DNA of 64,000 nucleotides, taken from the NCBI RefSeq assembly GCF_000442515.1, contig NZ_AQPH01000001.1:62001-126000 (forward strand). The letters run 5' to 3'. The DNA comes from Magnetospirillum fulvum MGU-K5. Its GTDB lineage: Bacteria; Pseudomonadota; Alphaproteobacteria; Rhodospirillales; Magnetospirillaceae. Positions 8,455 to 16,005 of the stretch are shown piece by piece. The notes beneath the pieces are model-generated. The model was not told the DNA's origin, made no database searches, and saw only the letters and a program-made list of their open reading frames with translations. Each line of letters begins with the position of its first letter. Position 1 is the stretch's first letter. Position numbers and translations under genes: made by a program.

Positions 8455-8865
8455 ATGACCACTTATTTCCACGTAGCTCCGGAAATCGCCGCCAAAGAGA
8501 TCATCGCTTACGGCCTCAAGTCGCTCCTCCAGCAGCATGGCGGAGATGCGGACGAAGCTATCGCCGCCCACATCGCCCGCTGGTCTGCCCGGACTGACCG
8601 TGACGCAGAAACTTTTGACTGCATCAGCCTCGACATTCAGAGCGTTTGCCTCTTCACCGATCTCGACATGGCGACCGCCTGGGCAGCCGAAGAAGAGGGT
8701 TTAGTCGTTCTCCGGATCGATGACGAAGACGATCTCATTGAGATCACCGACGATGCCTACGCGGCTGACGACGAGAGTGGGGCCGTCCGGGTCATCAGCT
8801 CGGCCAGCGCTGGTGACGGTTACAACATGATTAGCGCGAAATTTGTCAGCATCTCGCGCGTGTGA
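8455..8865 (+). CDS. Acidic phage accessory protein of unknown function
   Basis: ATG at 8455 is preceded by AAGGAGG at 8438-8444, giving 136 residues. The protein is very acidic, especially in the C-terminal half (DDEDDLIEITDDAYAADDES), and has no membrane segment. It starts a three-gene rightward set placed against the surrounding leftward operon. Such acidic small phage proteins are sometimes DNA mimics; here that is only a suggestion. Confidence 0.7.
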   Translation: MTTYFHVAPEIAAKEIIAYGLKSLLQQHGGDADEAIAAHIARWSARTDRDAETFDCISLDIQSVCLFTDLDMATAWAAEEEGLVVLRIDDEDDLIEITDDAYAADDESGAVRVISSASAGDGYNMISAKFVSISRV

Positions 8866-8877
8866 AAGGCTTTACCG

Positions 8878-9117
8878 ATGTCCACTGACCCCGCCGCTCT
8901 CATCGCCGCCGTTGGTCAATCTCTTTTTGGGACCCATTGGCAAACCGATATGGCCGCCGCCCTCAGCGTCAGCGACCGTACTGTCCGCCGCTGGGCTGCT
9001 GGCACAGACGCGCCGCGGGCCGGGGTCTGGACTGACCTACATCGGCTTTGCCTGGAGCGAGCTCAGGCGCTTGACGATCTGGCCGAACAGCTCAAAGGGG
9101 CAACAGGTGCCTCATAA
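8878..9117 (+). CDS. Small helix-turn-helix protein
   Basis: This 79-residue protein has a helix-turn-helix at about 24-43 (DMAAALSVSDRTVRRWAAG) followed by a charged helix. It is shorter than typical XRE repressors. It lies 12 nt after the acidic protein and overlaps the start of the Ros-like gene by 11 bases, indicating coupled translation. It may bind the inverted repeat at 8387. Confidence 0.75.
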   Translation: MSTDPAALIAAVGQSLFGTHWQTDMAAALSVSDRTVRRWAAGTDAPRAGVWTDLHRLCLERAQALDDLAEQLKGATGAS

Positions 9118-9535
9118 GGATCGCGCCGCCTATCTGGCCTATCTGGACGCCTACCGCGCCAAGCATCGTCCGTCGCCAGCCCCCGTCGAGCAAGGCGACG
9201 GGCTGCCGCCGATCGGCCAGATCGTCTACAGCGACGACGGAACCAAGGTGCAGTGTCACGTCTGTGGGCGGTGGCTTGGTGCCTTGAATACGCACATCAA
9301 GACGCACGGTCTTGATGGGGATAGCTACAAGGAGCGCTACGGCTTGGCGCGTGGGGCCTCGCTCCTGCCACCGGCGACGCAAGAGCGATACAGAGAGGTC
9401 GCTGCCGCCCGGAATCTCGGCGAGACCTCCGGCCAGTACCTGCCCCCACCCCGACCGCGTGCCAAGGGGATCGAGGTACGGCTATCGTCGCGAATCGAAG
9501 AGAGCGCTCAGCGCAAAGGTCGGCGTCGAGGGTAG
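9107..9535 (+). CDS. MucR/Ros-type zinc-finger regulator
   Basis: The GTG at 9107 with AAAGGGG upstream gives 142 residues; the longer frame upstream is a shadow of the preceding genes. Residues about 44-85 contain VQCHVCGRWLGALNTHIKTH, a C-x2-C ... H-x4-H zinc site, then YKERYGLA and PPATQERYREVA, matching the Ros/MucR fold. Ros/MucR proteins bind AT-rich promoters and regulate surface, virulence or cell-cycle genes in Alphaproteobacteria. Phage copies may affect host promoters or the phage switch. The target is unknown. Confidence 0.82.
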   Translation: MPHKDRAAYLAYLDAYRAKHRPSPAPVEQGDGLPPIGQIVYSDDGTKVQCHVCGRWLGALNTHIKTHGLDGDSYKERYGLARGASLLPPATQERYREVAAARNLGETSGQYLPPPRPRAKGIEVRLSSRIEESAQRKGRRRG

Positions 9536-10177
9536 TCATGCCCACGGCTCCGGATCAGCCCCGATCCCGTCCACTCTCCACCGGGTCAACGAGCGCCCAT
9601 CCAGCACCAAGGCCAGCACTTCCAGCGCCAGATACCAGCGCCGATACTCGGCCCGGCACATCGCGACGTAGGCCGGGCTGGGGTGAAGTTCGACCGGGCA
9701 TGCACGCACCTCGACGGTCTGCGGCCGCTTGTGTCGGTGTTGCACCTCGTCATGGCGGATCACCACGCCCAGGTCATGCCGGTAGACCCCGCTCGGGACG
9801 AAGTACGGCTCAGACCCCCAGGTCGGCGACGTACCGCGCCGGGCGTGCTCGACCACCAGCCACCGGCCCGGCCCGTCGTCCAGCATCTCGACCGCGCCGA
9901 CCACCGCGATCGCGTCGGGGTGGACATCGGGGGATTGCTGCCAGCCGGTCGAGCGGATGATGCACCCAAGCTGGCCGTTCATGGCGATGGTCGCCGCGTT
10001 CGATCCGCCCCGGCTGAACGCCCCGCCGTCGTCGCCGTCCGCCCCGGCTTCAAGGCCATGCAGCCCTCGGCCGATCATCGCGTCCGCGCACTGTCGCCGG
10101 TATGCCCAGTCGAGCAGCCCGACCAGCGTGGTTGATTCGCGGCACAGCGCATGGGGTTGGTTTGGCAGGATCGTCAT
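9536..10177 (-). CDS. Phage protein of unknown function
   Basis: This 213-residue protein has a helical N-terminus (TTLVGLLDWAYRRQCADAM) and a mixed beta-rich body without cysteine clusters or membrane segments. It overlaps the upstream replication gene by four bases. It is the last leftward gene before the virion block, the place of a late regulator such as an antiterminator in lambda-like phages, but I see no motif that proves it. Confidence 0.72.
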   Translation of the reverse strand: MTILPNQPHALCRESTTLVGLLDWAYRRQCADAMIGRGLHGLEAGADGDDGGAFSRGGSNAATIAMNGQLGCIIRSTGWQQSPDVHPDAIAVVGAVEMLDDGPGRWLVVEHARRGTSPTWGSEPYFVPSGVYRHDLGVVIRHDEVQHRHKRPQTVEVRACPVELHPSPAYVAMCRAEYRRWYLALEVLALVLDGRSLTRWRVDGIGADPEPWA

Positions 10178-10794
10178 GCGGCCCCTCCGATGCTCTCAGC
10201 CACAATCGACGCAGCGCTCTCTCCCGCAGCCAGACGAGATCGGACCCGCGCCAGCGCGTCCTGATCCTCAGGACTGAGGTTTGAACGCCACCGTGCAATC
10301 CTTGCTCGTCTCGCGTCCTCATCAGCCCGTCCCTTGGCATCGAGGCGCGCTCGCAGTTGGGCCTGCTGGAGCCGGTGACGCCAATCGCTGAGACGGGTCA
10401 TCTCCTCGCCGATCCAGCGCACCACGTCCGCGATCTTGGGCGGATCGGGCCAGCGGTGGGTGCGGGCGACCTGATCGAATGCGGCGGCCAACACGTCAGC
10501 CGGATAGGGCGACAGCAGACGCCGCCACTCGGCCAAGGTGGTCGGGTGAGGTTGGGGCACTCCAGCGTCCCACATCCGTTGCATCAGACCGGCGAGGACA
10601 TGCGGCTCGACCGGAGCAAGGCGGGCCTCAACGTGGGCAAGCGCTACCGGAAGCAGTTCGGCGATACCGTCAGGGAGCGCCTCCGAAATCCCCTCCCACG
10701 AGGTCAGGGAACGCCTCAAGCGTGCGGCGTCGGCTTTCGTCAGGGTCATAGCCTGGGCGGCGCGAGTGACGAGGGCTGTGTTGGTCGGTGCCAT
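10174..10794 (-). CDS. Putative replication accessory protein (helicase-loader-like)
   Basis: This 206-residue helical protein contains YPADVLAAAFDQVARTHRWP and PPKIADVVRWI, a pattern I associate with phage proteins encoded after the origin-binding gene. A GGAGG site 8 nt before the ATG at 10794 lies inside the 3' end of the upstream gene, giving a 125-base overlap. By position it would correspond to a lambda P-type loader of the host helicase; this is inferred. Confidence 0.65.
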   Translation of the reverse strand: MAPTNTALVTRAAQAMTLTKADAARLRRSLTSWEGISEALPDGIAELLPVALAHVEARLAPVEPHVLAGLMQRMWDAGVPQPHPTTLAEWRRLLSPYPADVLAAAFDQVARTHRWPDPPKIADVVRWIGEEMTRLSDWRHRLQQAQLRARLDAKGRADEDARRARIARWRSNLSPEDQDALARVRSRLAAGESAASIVAESIGGAA

Positions 10795-11623
10795 GGGGGG
10801 TGACCTCCGGTTCAGGCAACGGCCTTAGCCGCGCCGCTTTTGCGTCGGAAATTGCTTTGTCGAAAAAGTTCAGCGATGAGGGCAGCCAAGCCGGGTTCGA
10901 TCTGGACCGTCTGGCGCTATCCAGCACCCGGCGAATGGTCGGCAGGATGTCGTGATCCAGATCGGCCCCGATCTCGATCCAGGTCAAAACCCGTCCACCG
11001 TCGATCCGGCAGTTGGGATCGTCCCAAGCCCCGATCGCTTCGAGGGCTTCCCGAGACGGATCGCGCGTCGTGCGCGCTAACAACACGTCAGACTCTTCTG
11101 TCCTGTCCTGTCCAACGCGCGCGTGTATCGGCGTTTCCGCTGGAATTCCGGCGGAAGGTTCTTGTTTAAACAGATCGTTTCCGCTGGAATTGTCGGTGCT
11201 TTCCGCTGGAATTCCAGCGGAACTCCCCTTCCTTTTTCGCTCCCGATCCTTCGCCCGACGCTCGTTAAATCCCCTCTTTTCCTCCCATGCCTCGGCCACT
11301 TTCCGGCAGAGATAGGTGTGATAGAGGCGGCCATCCGAGCAAAGGACGAAGCCGTGGATGGCTGTGGACCTGATCTTTTTCCAGGTCTTGATATCCCGCC
11401 CCAGCCCGGACAGATGGCACAGGGTGGCGTCGTCGTCCGGGAGCGACCCGGCGGGGATTTGATGCCACGCCCGCAGCCACAGAGTGACTGCCGCTCTCCA
11501 CGCGGTGTCATCCGGGGTGGCGTTGAAATCGCTGTTCAGAAGGGCGGCGGCATCCATCGGCATCCAGCGGTAATCCCGTAGATCGCAATCGGCTGGCACC
11601 GGCGGTTCAGGTAGGTCTGTCAC
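10670..11623 (-). CDS. DUF1376-type phage replication initiator
   Basis: The GTG at 11623 overlaps the upstream stop (GTGA) and gives 317 residues. The N-terminal 110 residues are a DUF1376 domain (RDYRWMPMDAAALLNSDF ... DDDATLCHLSGLGRDIKTW ... DGRLYHTYLCRKVAEAWEEK), usual in phage O-like proteins. A charged linker repeats SAGIPAE, and the C-terminal part carries a replisome-type segment. The linker DNA holds iteron-like repeats (11134-11222), as the lambda origin lies within gene O. The initiator role is inferred from domain, repeats and neighbours. Confidence 0.8.
   Translation of the reverse strand: MTDLPEPPVPADCDLRDYRWMPMDAAALLNSDFNATPDDTAWRAAVTLWLRAWHQIPAGSLPDDDATLCHLSGLGRDIKTWKKIRSTAIHGFVLCSDGRLYHTYLCRKVAEAWEEKRGFNERRAKDRERKRKGSSAGIPAESTDNSSGNDLFKQEPSAGIPAETPIHARVGQDRTEESDVLLARTTRDPSREALEAIGAWDDPNCRIDGGRVLTWIEIGADLDHDILPTIRRVLDSARRSRSNPAWLPSSLNFFDKAISDAKAARLRPLPEPEVTPHGTDQHSPRHSRRPGYDPDESRRRTLEAFPDLVGGDFGGAP
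11134..11222. repeat. Iteron-like palindromic repeats, candidate phage replication origin
   Basis: TTTCCGCTGGAATT occurs at 11134, 11178 and 11200. The first and third copies extend into inverted repeats (11135-11156 with one mismatch, 11201-11222 perfect). Starts are 44 and 22 bases apart, so the copies are in phase with a 22-base unit. The empty 22-base slot at 11156-11177 holds a TTTAAA stretch. They lie inside the initiator gene and encode the repeated SAGIPAE peptide. Confidence 0.6.
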
Positions 11624-11856
11624 TTCTTCCCCCTTCGCTTTTTCGGTGCCGCATAGACCTGGGTGGGCGCTTCGATTTCCCTGGCGACAACAGCCCTCCT
11701 GAACCGCCCATCGAGCCATTCCGCCGCACGGTCCCGGCATGCCTGGGCAACCCGCAGCCGTTCGGCGTCGGTCTCGCCATCGTGGCAAGCGCGGGTCTCG
11801 TGATATTCGGCGAGGCCGATCGAGATGGAGGCTTCGTGGGCGGGGTCGCGGGTCAT
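11620..11856 (-). CDS. Small phage protein of unknown function
   Basis: This 78-residue, charged protein has a helical centre (DAERLRVAQACRDRAAEWL) and a basic tail (KKRRGKK) that could contact nucleic acid. Its ATG directly follows the methyltransferase stop at 11857 and also overlaps the stop of the alternate methyltransferase frame (ATGA), so it would be coupled to either. Confidence 0.7.
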   Translation of the reverse strand: MTRDPAHEASISIGLAEYHETRACHDGETDAERLRVAQACRDRAAEWLDGRFRRAVVAREIEAPTQVYAAPKKRRGKK

Positions 11857-13194
11857 TCAGCGGCCTCCGGGAACAGCAGGAACTGGCCGTCCGCCTCGAT
11901 CGCCGGACGTGAGAGCAGCGCGGAGAGTTCGATACGCGAACGCTCCAGCCAGAGGTGATACCCCGTTTCCGCACAATCGCAGTCGGTCCACCCTATGGGC
12001 CATTGCATGAGCCATTCGACAAAGCGAGGGTTCAAGCGCCGGGTCGATTTCGAGGATGCGGGACCAGATGTCGGAGGATGGGCCTGGGGCGAAGAGGGGG
12101 AGCCATCCATGCCGTTGGGCGAAGGCCAGGCATGCGCCGCTTCCTGAAGGTCCGGCCCGCCCGCGTTCCGGCCGGCCCGCTGGCTGTTGGCCCCGCCCGA
12201 CAGGGCCTTGGGCGTCGGCCACATCCTGCTGACCTGGGCCAGGCTGTCGTCCCGCTGCGTTCCCGCCGACATCTTGTCGCCGTCCCCGGCGCGGGGAGTC
12301 GGCCACGACTTGATGGTGTGGCAAAGCTGATTCTGCGTTTTCGCCGAACCGCGGGCCGATCTGCTCCCGCCTTTGGCATCCACCGTGTTCGGAGTTGGCC
12401 AGGTCGTTGCTTTGCTGGATAGGTCCCAGTCGTGCTCCGGGCGGCCATGGTTCACATGCCCTTGCCCTCGCGCCGTCGCCGCCGTCGGAGTCGGCCAACT
12501 CTGGCCACGCGCCGCTCCCACCAGGGTCTGGCCGCGTTTCCCGTCCGGCTCGTTCTGCCCCTGGATCGCCGCCGCCGCCGAGGGAGTGGGCCATTGCTGC
12601 GCCTTCCCCACCAGGGTGGGGCGCTCGGCTCCCTTCTTCCCCCGATCCCGCGTGTACTGGTGGCCGTGGCTGTCCGTCACCGACACGGTGGGCCAGGACG
12701 AAGAGGCGAAGGCGCTCATGGCTCGCGCCGACTTCCGCCGCCGCAAAGAGTCCCGCCGCAACCCTGTAACCCAGGTTTCCCAAGTCATCGACGACTTCAC
12801 GGAATCCCAGACGAAGATGGTTGGGGACGTTTTCGAGAAAGACGGCGCCGGGCCGCACCTCCCCGACGATGCGGGCGACGTGGGGCCACAGGTGGCGGGG
12901 GTCTTCGACGCCGCGCCGCTTGCCGGCGGTGCTGAATGGCTGGCACGGATAGCCCGCAGTGAGGATATCCACGACGCCACGCCATGGGCCGCCGTCGAAG
13001 GTGGCAACGTCGTCCCAGATAGGTGCCTGATCCAGTTCCTGTGCTGCCATCCGCGCCACGAGAGAGGCCGCAGCGTGGGTTTCCCGTTCGACGTAACACA
13101 CAGTTCGATAGGCTGGATCGGCGATGTGGACGGCAAGCTCAAGCCCGCCGGCACCGGCGCAGAGGGCAAGGCCGTTGAGGGGATATGAAGCCAT
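11857..13194 (-). CDS. C5-cytosine DNA methyltransferase (phage type)
   Basis: The ATG at 13194 gives 445 residues. C5-methyltransferase motifs are in order: I (LCAGAGGLEL, 11-20), IV with the catalytic cysteine (GYPCQPFS, 81-88), VI (FLENV, 119-123), VIII (SHERLRLFVLA, 158-168), and X near the end (CGNGVSPLAGAFAYRTL). The target-recognition region is long and low-complexity, with repeated VADS/LANS/LADS pieces. It would methylate phage or host DNA and could protect from restriction. The minus-strand frame shifted by one base is also open from 13205 to 11853 and carries other family-like motifs (see findings). Confidence 0.9.
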   Translation of the reverse strand: MASYPLNGLALCAGAGGLELAVHIADPAYRTVCYVERETHAAASLVARMAAQELDQAPIWDDVATFDGGPWRGVVDILTAGYPCQPFSTAGKRRGVEDPRHLWPHVARIVGEVRPGAVFLENVPNHLRLGFREVVDDLGNLGYRVAAGLFAAAEVGASHERLRLFVLAHRVGDGQPRPPVHAGSGEEGSRAPHPGGEGAAMAHSLGGGGDPGAERAGRETRPDPGGSGAWPELADSDGGDGARARACEPWPPGARLGPIQQSNDLANSEHGGCQRREQIGPRFGENAESALPHHQVVADSPRRGRRQDVGGNAAGRQPGPGQQDVADAQGPVGRGQQPAGRPERGRAGPSGSGACLAFAQRHGWLPLFAPGPSSDIWSRILEIDPALEPSLCRMAHAMAHRVDRLRLCGNGVSPLAGAFAYRTLRAALTSGDRGGRPVPAVPGGR

Positions 13195-13195
13195 G

Positions 13196-13384
13196 TCACT
13201 TCCACCCCCCGGCCCGGTAGCCGGGGCGCTTTGCAGCCTGGATCGGATCAAGCTCCGTCGGTTCTTGCGCTTCGGGCGTGTTTGCTTTCGGCGCTGTCGG
13301 CAGTTTCCGATCCAGCGGGGCCTGCGATGCCTCGGCGTACCGAAGCATCGAGGCCGGGATGCGTGGCTTTGACGGGGGCTTCAT
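13196..13384 (-). CDS. Small basic phage protein
   Basis: This 62-residue, Lys/Pro-rich protein has no recognised domain. Its ATG overlaps the rusA stop by four bases (ATGA), and its stop lies one base before the methyltransferase ATG at 13194. The ribosome site of the methyltransferase (GGGTGGAAG) is inside its last codons, so it may couple translation of the two neighbours. Confidence 0.6.
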   Translation of the reverse strand: MKPPSKPRIPASMLRYAEASQAPLDRKLPTAPKANTPEAQEPTELDPIQAAKRPGYRAGGWK

Positions 13385-13815
13385 GGTGCCCTCGCGATTT
13401 CCCGCACCGTAACGACGGTGACGGGATTCACCCCGTACCGCTTATCAGCCGTCAGCCGCACAATCTGCTTATCGTCCGAATAGACGATGCTGTTGAGGCC
13501 GTCCCAGATCAGCTTTGCAATGTTGTCGAGATCTGGCTTTGTCGTCGGCCTTTCCTCCCCAGACAGAGCCGCCGCCTGCCGTTTTTTCGGCCAAGACTTC
13601 GGGATCGGAAGGACGGCGCTCAAAACCATTTCCACTGGACCCGAAAACGGATCGCGCGAACCCATCGCATCCATAGCCAGAGACGCCACGACACCCTCGC
13701 GGGTCTTGGTCGGCTTCGGAGTGAACGCGATAGCTTGACCTGATCTTGTCTTCCCAATGCGCGGCCGACCTTTCCCCATCGCCGCCCCAGGGATCGTGAT
13801 CGTAACGGAGTCCAT
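13381..13815 (-). CDS. rusA: RusA-family Holliday junction resolvase
   Basis: This 144-residue endonuclease cuts Holliday junctions formed during phage replication and recombination. It shows the RusA core: a Gly/Lys-rich strand near the N-terminus (GAAMGKGRPRIGKT) and the acidic metal site KPDLDNIAKLIWDGLN followed by VYSDDKQIV. The two aspartates in PDLDN and the DD after VYS are the expected catalytic acids. Length is slightly above the 120-residue E. coli protein. Confidence 0.93.
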   Translation of the reverse strand: MDSVTITIPGAAMGKGRPRIGKTRSGQAIAFTPKPTKTREGVVASLAMDAMGSRDPFSGPVEMVLSAVLPIPKSWPKKRQAAALSGEERPTTKPDLDNIAKLIWDGLNSIVYSDDKQIVRLTADKRYGVNPVTVVTVREIARAP

Positions 13816-13820
13816 CGCCG

Positions 13821-14579
13821 TTACTCCGCCGCCAGATCGGACCGGTCAAATACCGGGCCGTCGTCCGGCTCGACACCCGCGCCATCGAAATCAAGCTCCG
13901 GCTGATTGCTGGACGGAGCATCCGGCTCGGGCTGGCTCCCCTCGAAGCAATCGCCCGCGTCGGCCACGACGATCAGGACATCAAGGCCCTGGGCGTCAAA
14001 CAGAGCGTGGCGGTGTTCGCTGTCCTTGCGCATGGTCAAGGTGGCCTCGATCGCCTTGTCCTTGTTCGCGACGGTCTTGACCTCGGCCAGGATGACCTGA
14101 CGGCCGCCCGCGGCGATCAGGCGCACAATGCCCCGCACAAGAGCGCCGCTCCGAATCGTCAGGTTGTCGATCAAGCACTGCTGCTCGACCCGGCTCATCT
14201 GCTGCCAGGGCTTGGGCGTGTTCTTGACGATGTCGAGCATATGCCCGGTGACATCAGCGGCCAGGGTGCTCATGTCGCCCAGGATCACCCGGACGTCTTC
14301 GGCATCCAGGCCAGCGTCGAGCAATCCGGCGTCGGCGGCGGTCAAGATCACCTCAGTCGCACCGGCATCCTTGGTGCGGGCGACAAGGCCGATCACGTCA
14401 GACGTAGGTTCTCCCCGCGCATTGGCGAGGGCGGCGTCCAGGTCGGTGTGGATGATGTCGTTTTCGCTCACTGGCGTTTCCTTTCGGGGGTGATTGGCGG
14501 CCCGCTCTGCCTTGCGGGCGTCTTTGATGCGTCTCCGTTCATCTGGCGGCAGCTTCCAGAGCGGGACGGGCTTCGGCAT
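13821..14579 (-). CDS. Conserved phage protein of unknown function
   Basis: The frame gives 252 residues: a basic N-terminus (to about 37), a helical middle, and a segment with TPKPWQQMSRVEQQCLIDNL that recurs in phage proteins next to replication genes. The C-terminus is acidic and low-complexity. An internal GTG (SENDIIH, with AAAGGAAA upstream) could be the true start of a shorter protein, leaving the basic part as a separate short peptide or an extension. No catalytic motif is visible. Confidence 0.72.
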   Translation of the reverse strand: MPKPVPLWKLPPDERRRIKDARKAERAANHPRKETPVSENDIIHTDLDAALANARGEPTSDVIGLVARTKDAGATEVILTAADAGLLDAGLDAEDVRVILGDMSTLAADVTGHMLDIVKNTPKPWQQMSRVEQQCLIDNLTIRSGALVRGIVRLIAAGGRQVILAEVKTVANKDKAIEATLTMRKDSEHRHALFDAQGLDVLIVVADAGDCFEGSQPEPDAPSSNQPELDFDGAGVEPDDGPVFDRSDLAAE

Positions 14580-14584
14580 GGCCG

Positions 14585-14791
14585 CTACAGCGACCCCTCG
14601 ACCAGCCAGCGGGCGAGGATCAGCCCACCAACGGCGAGAGCGATGACGGCCAGCAAGACCAGCGGCATACGCGGATCAGTCTCGACCGGCTCGAACAGCA
14701 CCGGCCCTTCGGTGCGAGCGACATCCTCGATGGTCCACACCGAGCGGTTACGGTTGCGAAGGCGATCGGCAGGGCGGAAGGGAAGGGACAT
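14585..14791 (-). CDS. Small single-pass membrane protein
   Basis: The 68-residue protein has one hydrophobic segment near the C-terminus (MPLVLLAVIALAVGGLILA, about 43-61) and a cytoplasmic-type basic N-terminus. TAGGAGG lies 7 nt before the ATG. It sits in the early lytic operon, so superinfection control or a membrane accessory role is possible; nothing more specific can be said. Confidence 0.7.
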   Translation of the reverse strand: MSLPFRPADRLRNRNRSVWTIEDVARTEGPVLFEPVETDPRMPLVLLAVIALAVGGLILARWLVEGSL

Positions 14792-14800
14792 GGCGGCCTC

Positions 14801-15127
14801 CTAAAGGCGCGACATGATCTGCACCGCCCGCTGAAACACGGCGCGCTCTGCGGCGCTCAGGTCTCCGGGCTGGCGATGGCCGATCAGGTCGAGCAGGGTG
14901 TCGGTGATGGTGGGATAGACGCGGGCCATCCGGCAGAAGTCGTTCAGCCGGGGCAGGCCGTCACCTTCAGCGTGTCCTTTGAGCGTCCTTGGTGCGATGT
15001 CCACTCGCTGGGCAACGCCTTTGAGGCCGTTCGGGTCGGCCTTGATGACGTCACGGATTGCCCCAGACACCGCCTGCACGGTTTTCAGATACTCGTCTTC
15101 CGCAGCCGTATTTTTGCGGCGCGGCAT
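14801..15127 (-). CDS. CII-like / helix-turn-helix phage regulator
   Basis: The ATG at 15127 gives 108 residues; the longer frame upstream overlaps a gene on the other strand. A helix-turn-helix lies at about 35-56 (LKGVAQRVDIAPRTLKGHAEG), followed by a helical C-terminal half. It follows the cro-like genes, which is where CII-type activators lie in lambda-like phages. The regulatory direction is unknown. Confidence 0.65.
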   Translation of the reverse strand: MPRRKNTAAEDEYLKTVQAVSGAIRDVIKADPNGLKGVAQRVDIAPRTLKGHAEGDGLPRLNDFCRMARVYPTITDTLLDLIGHRQPGDLSAAERAVFQRAVQIMSRL

Positions 15128-15315
15128 CGGGCACCCTGTGACGGTCGAAATCCGGCCCTGCCCCAGTGCCGGGGCGGCAGAGAGATTGCGGAGGTGCCCG
15201 AAGAAGATGTTGAGTGCAGGCGAACTCAGCGGGTTGATGGTGGCGGCCGACTCGACGCCAGCCGCCACCGGCTCTATCGTGGTAGTTGCGACACCACCCA
15301 CGATGGAGTTTTCCA

Positions 15316-15462
15316 ATGGGCAAGAACGAGACGACAGGGAAGAAGGCCGCTTCGAATGCGTCAAAGGTTCTGCGCGATCCGAAGGCTTCTCCCGCCGCAA
15401 AGAGTGCAGCTGGTTCAGCCCTGACGCAGGTGAAGGACAAGCCGAAGAAAGGCGGGAAGTAG
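15316..15462 (+). CDS. 48-residue Lys/Ala/Ser-rich conserved small protein
   Basis: GGAG at 15305-15308 precedes an ATG for a 48-residue basic protein with two AASNASKVLRD / AGSALTQVK-like half repeats and a KKGGK end. Proteins of this look are common in prophages and rhizobial genomes and remain uncharacterised. It is encoded against the leftward operon, between two of its genes. Confidence 0.6.
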   Translation: MGKNETTGKKAASNASKVLRDPKASPAAKSAAGSALTQVKDKPKKGGK

Positions 15463-15464
15463 GT

Positions 15465-15743
15465 TTACGCATCGGACGTCTCCACCGTCTCGGTCTGCGA
15501 CAGCATGACCGCCACATGGCGGTTCAGTGCATCGCCGACATAGGTTGGGGCGAGGGCCATGCTCACCGGCCCCTCGTGCGTCCACAGTGCCGTTCGGCAT
15601 CCGCCGCGCCGATCCCAGACGATCAGCGCGTAACCGGCGATGTCGTCCCCATGCAGATCGCAGCAGGCGCCAACCTGGGTGTTCAGGTCGGACCGGCAAG
15701 CATCGGCATAGGCCGATCTGGGATCGACGGTGCGGAGGGTCAT
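15465..15743 (-). CDS. Small phage protein after cro
   Basis: The ATG at 15743 with GAGAGGG upstream overlaps the cro-like stop by four bases and gives 92 residues. The sequence is compact with a histidine and cysteine pair (ACCDLHGDD) and an ALIVWDRRG strand, but no family is recognised. As the second gene of the lytic operon it is made immediately after induction. Confidence 0.65.
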   Translation of the reverse strand: MTLRTVDPRSAYADACRSDLNTQVGACCDLHGDDIAGYALIVWDRRGGCRTALWTHEGPVSMALAPTYVGDALNRHVAVMLSQTETVETSDA

Positions 15744-15964
15744 GCTGCCCTCTCGGTGTTGGGGGTGGGGATTGGTGGCTGCCAGTCGGGGGGGATGGCT
15801 GCTTCGAGCTTTCGCAACGTGTCGGCGGTGGGGGACCAGCAATCATGATCCATATCGCGCAGTGCGTTACGGTGCAGGCCGGCCAGGGCCGAATACCTGC
15901 TCTTGGACATGCCGGGGGATCTGGCGAACGCCCTTACCCGGCGGATGGATGCCTCGATAATCAT
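15740..15964 (-). CDS. Cro-like repressor
   Basis: The ATG at 15964 gives 74 residues with an N-terminal helix-turn-helix (SRYSALAGLHRNALRDMD). It is the first gene of the leftward lytic operon and is divergent from the cI-like gene, with two operator palindromes between them. By analogy to lambda Cro it would bind these operators and shut off the repressor gene. The frame upstream to 15994 runs over the operator and is not used. Confidence 0.78.
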   Translation of the reverse strand: MIIEASIRRVRAFARSPGMSKSRYSALAGLHRNALRDMDHDCWSPTADTLRKLEAAIPPDWQPPIPTPNTERAA

Positions 15965-15970
15965 GCGCCC

Positions 15971-15998
15971 ACGATACCACAGAATTCTGTGCATACAA
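15971..15998 (-). promoter_or_regulatory. Lytic (cro) promoter with embedded operator O1
   Basis: On the minus strand TTGTAT (15993-15998) and TATCGT (15971-15976) are separated by 16 bases, good -35 and -10 elements. The spacer contains the perfect palindrome CACAGAATTCTGTG (15978-15991). A repressor on this site would block RNA polymerase directly. Confidence 0.72.
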
Positions 15999-16005
15999 GG
16001 CGTAT

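Noticed and set aside
11134-11222. CRISPR or IS-end interpretation of the palindromic repeats
   Set aside because: Spacing of 22 and 44 bases within a coding frame and no transposase nearby; an iteron explanation fits better.
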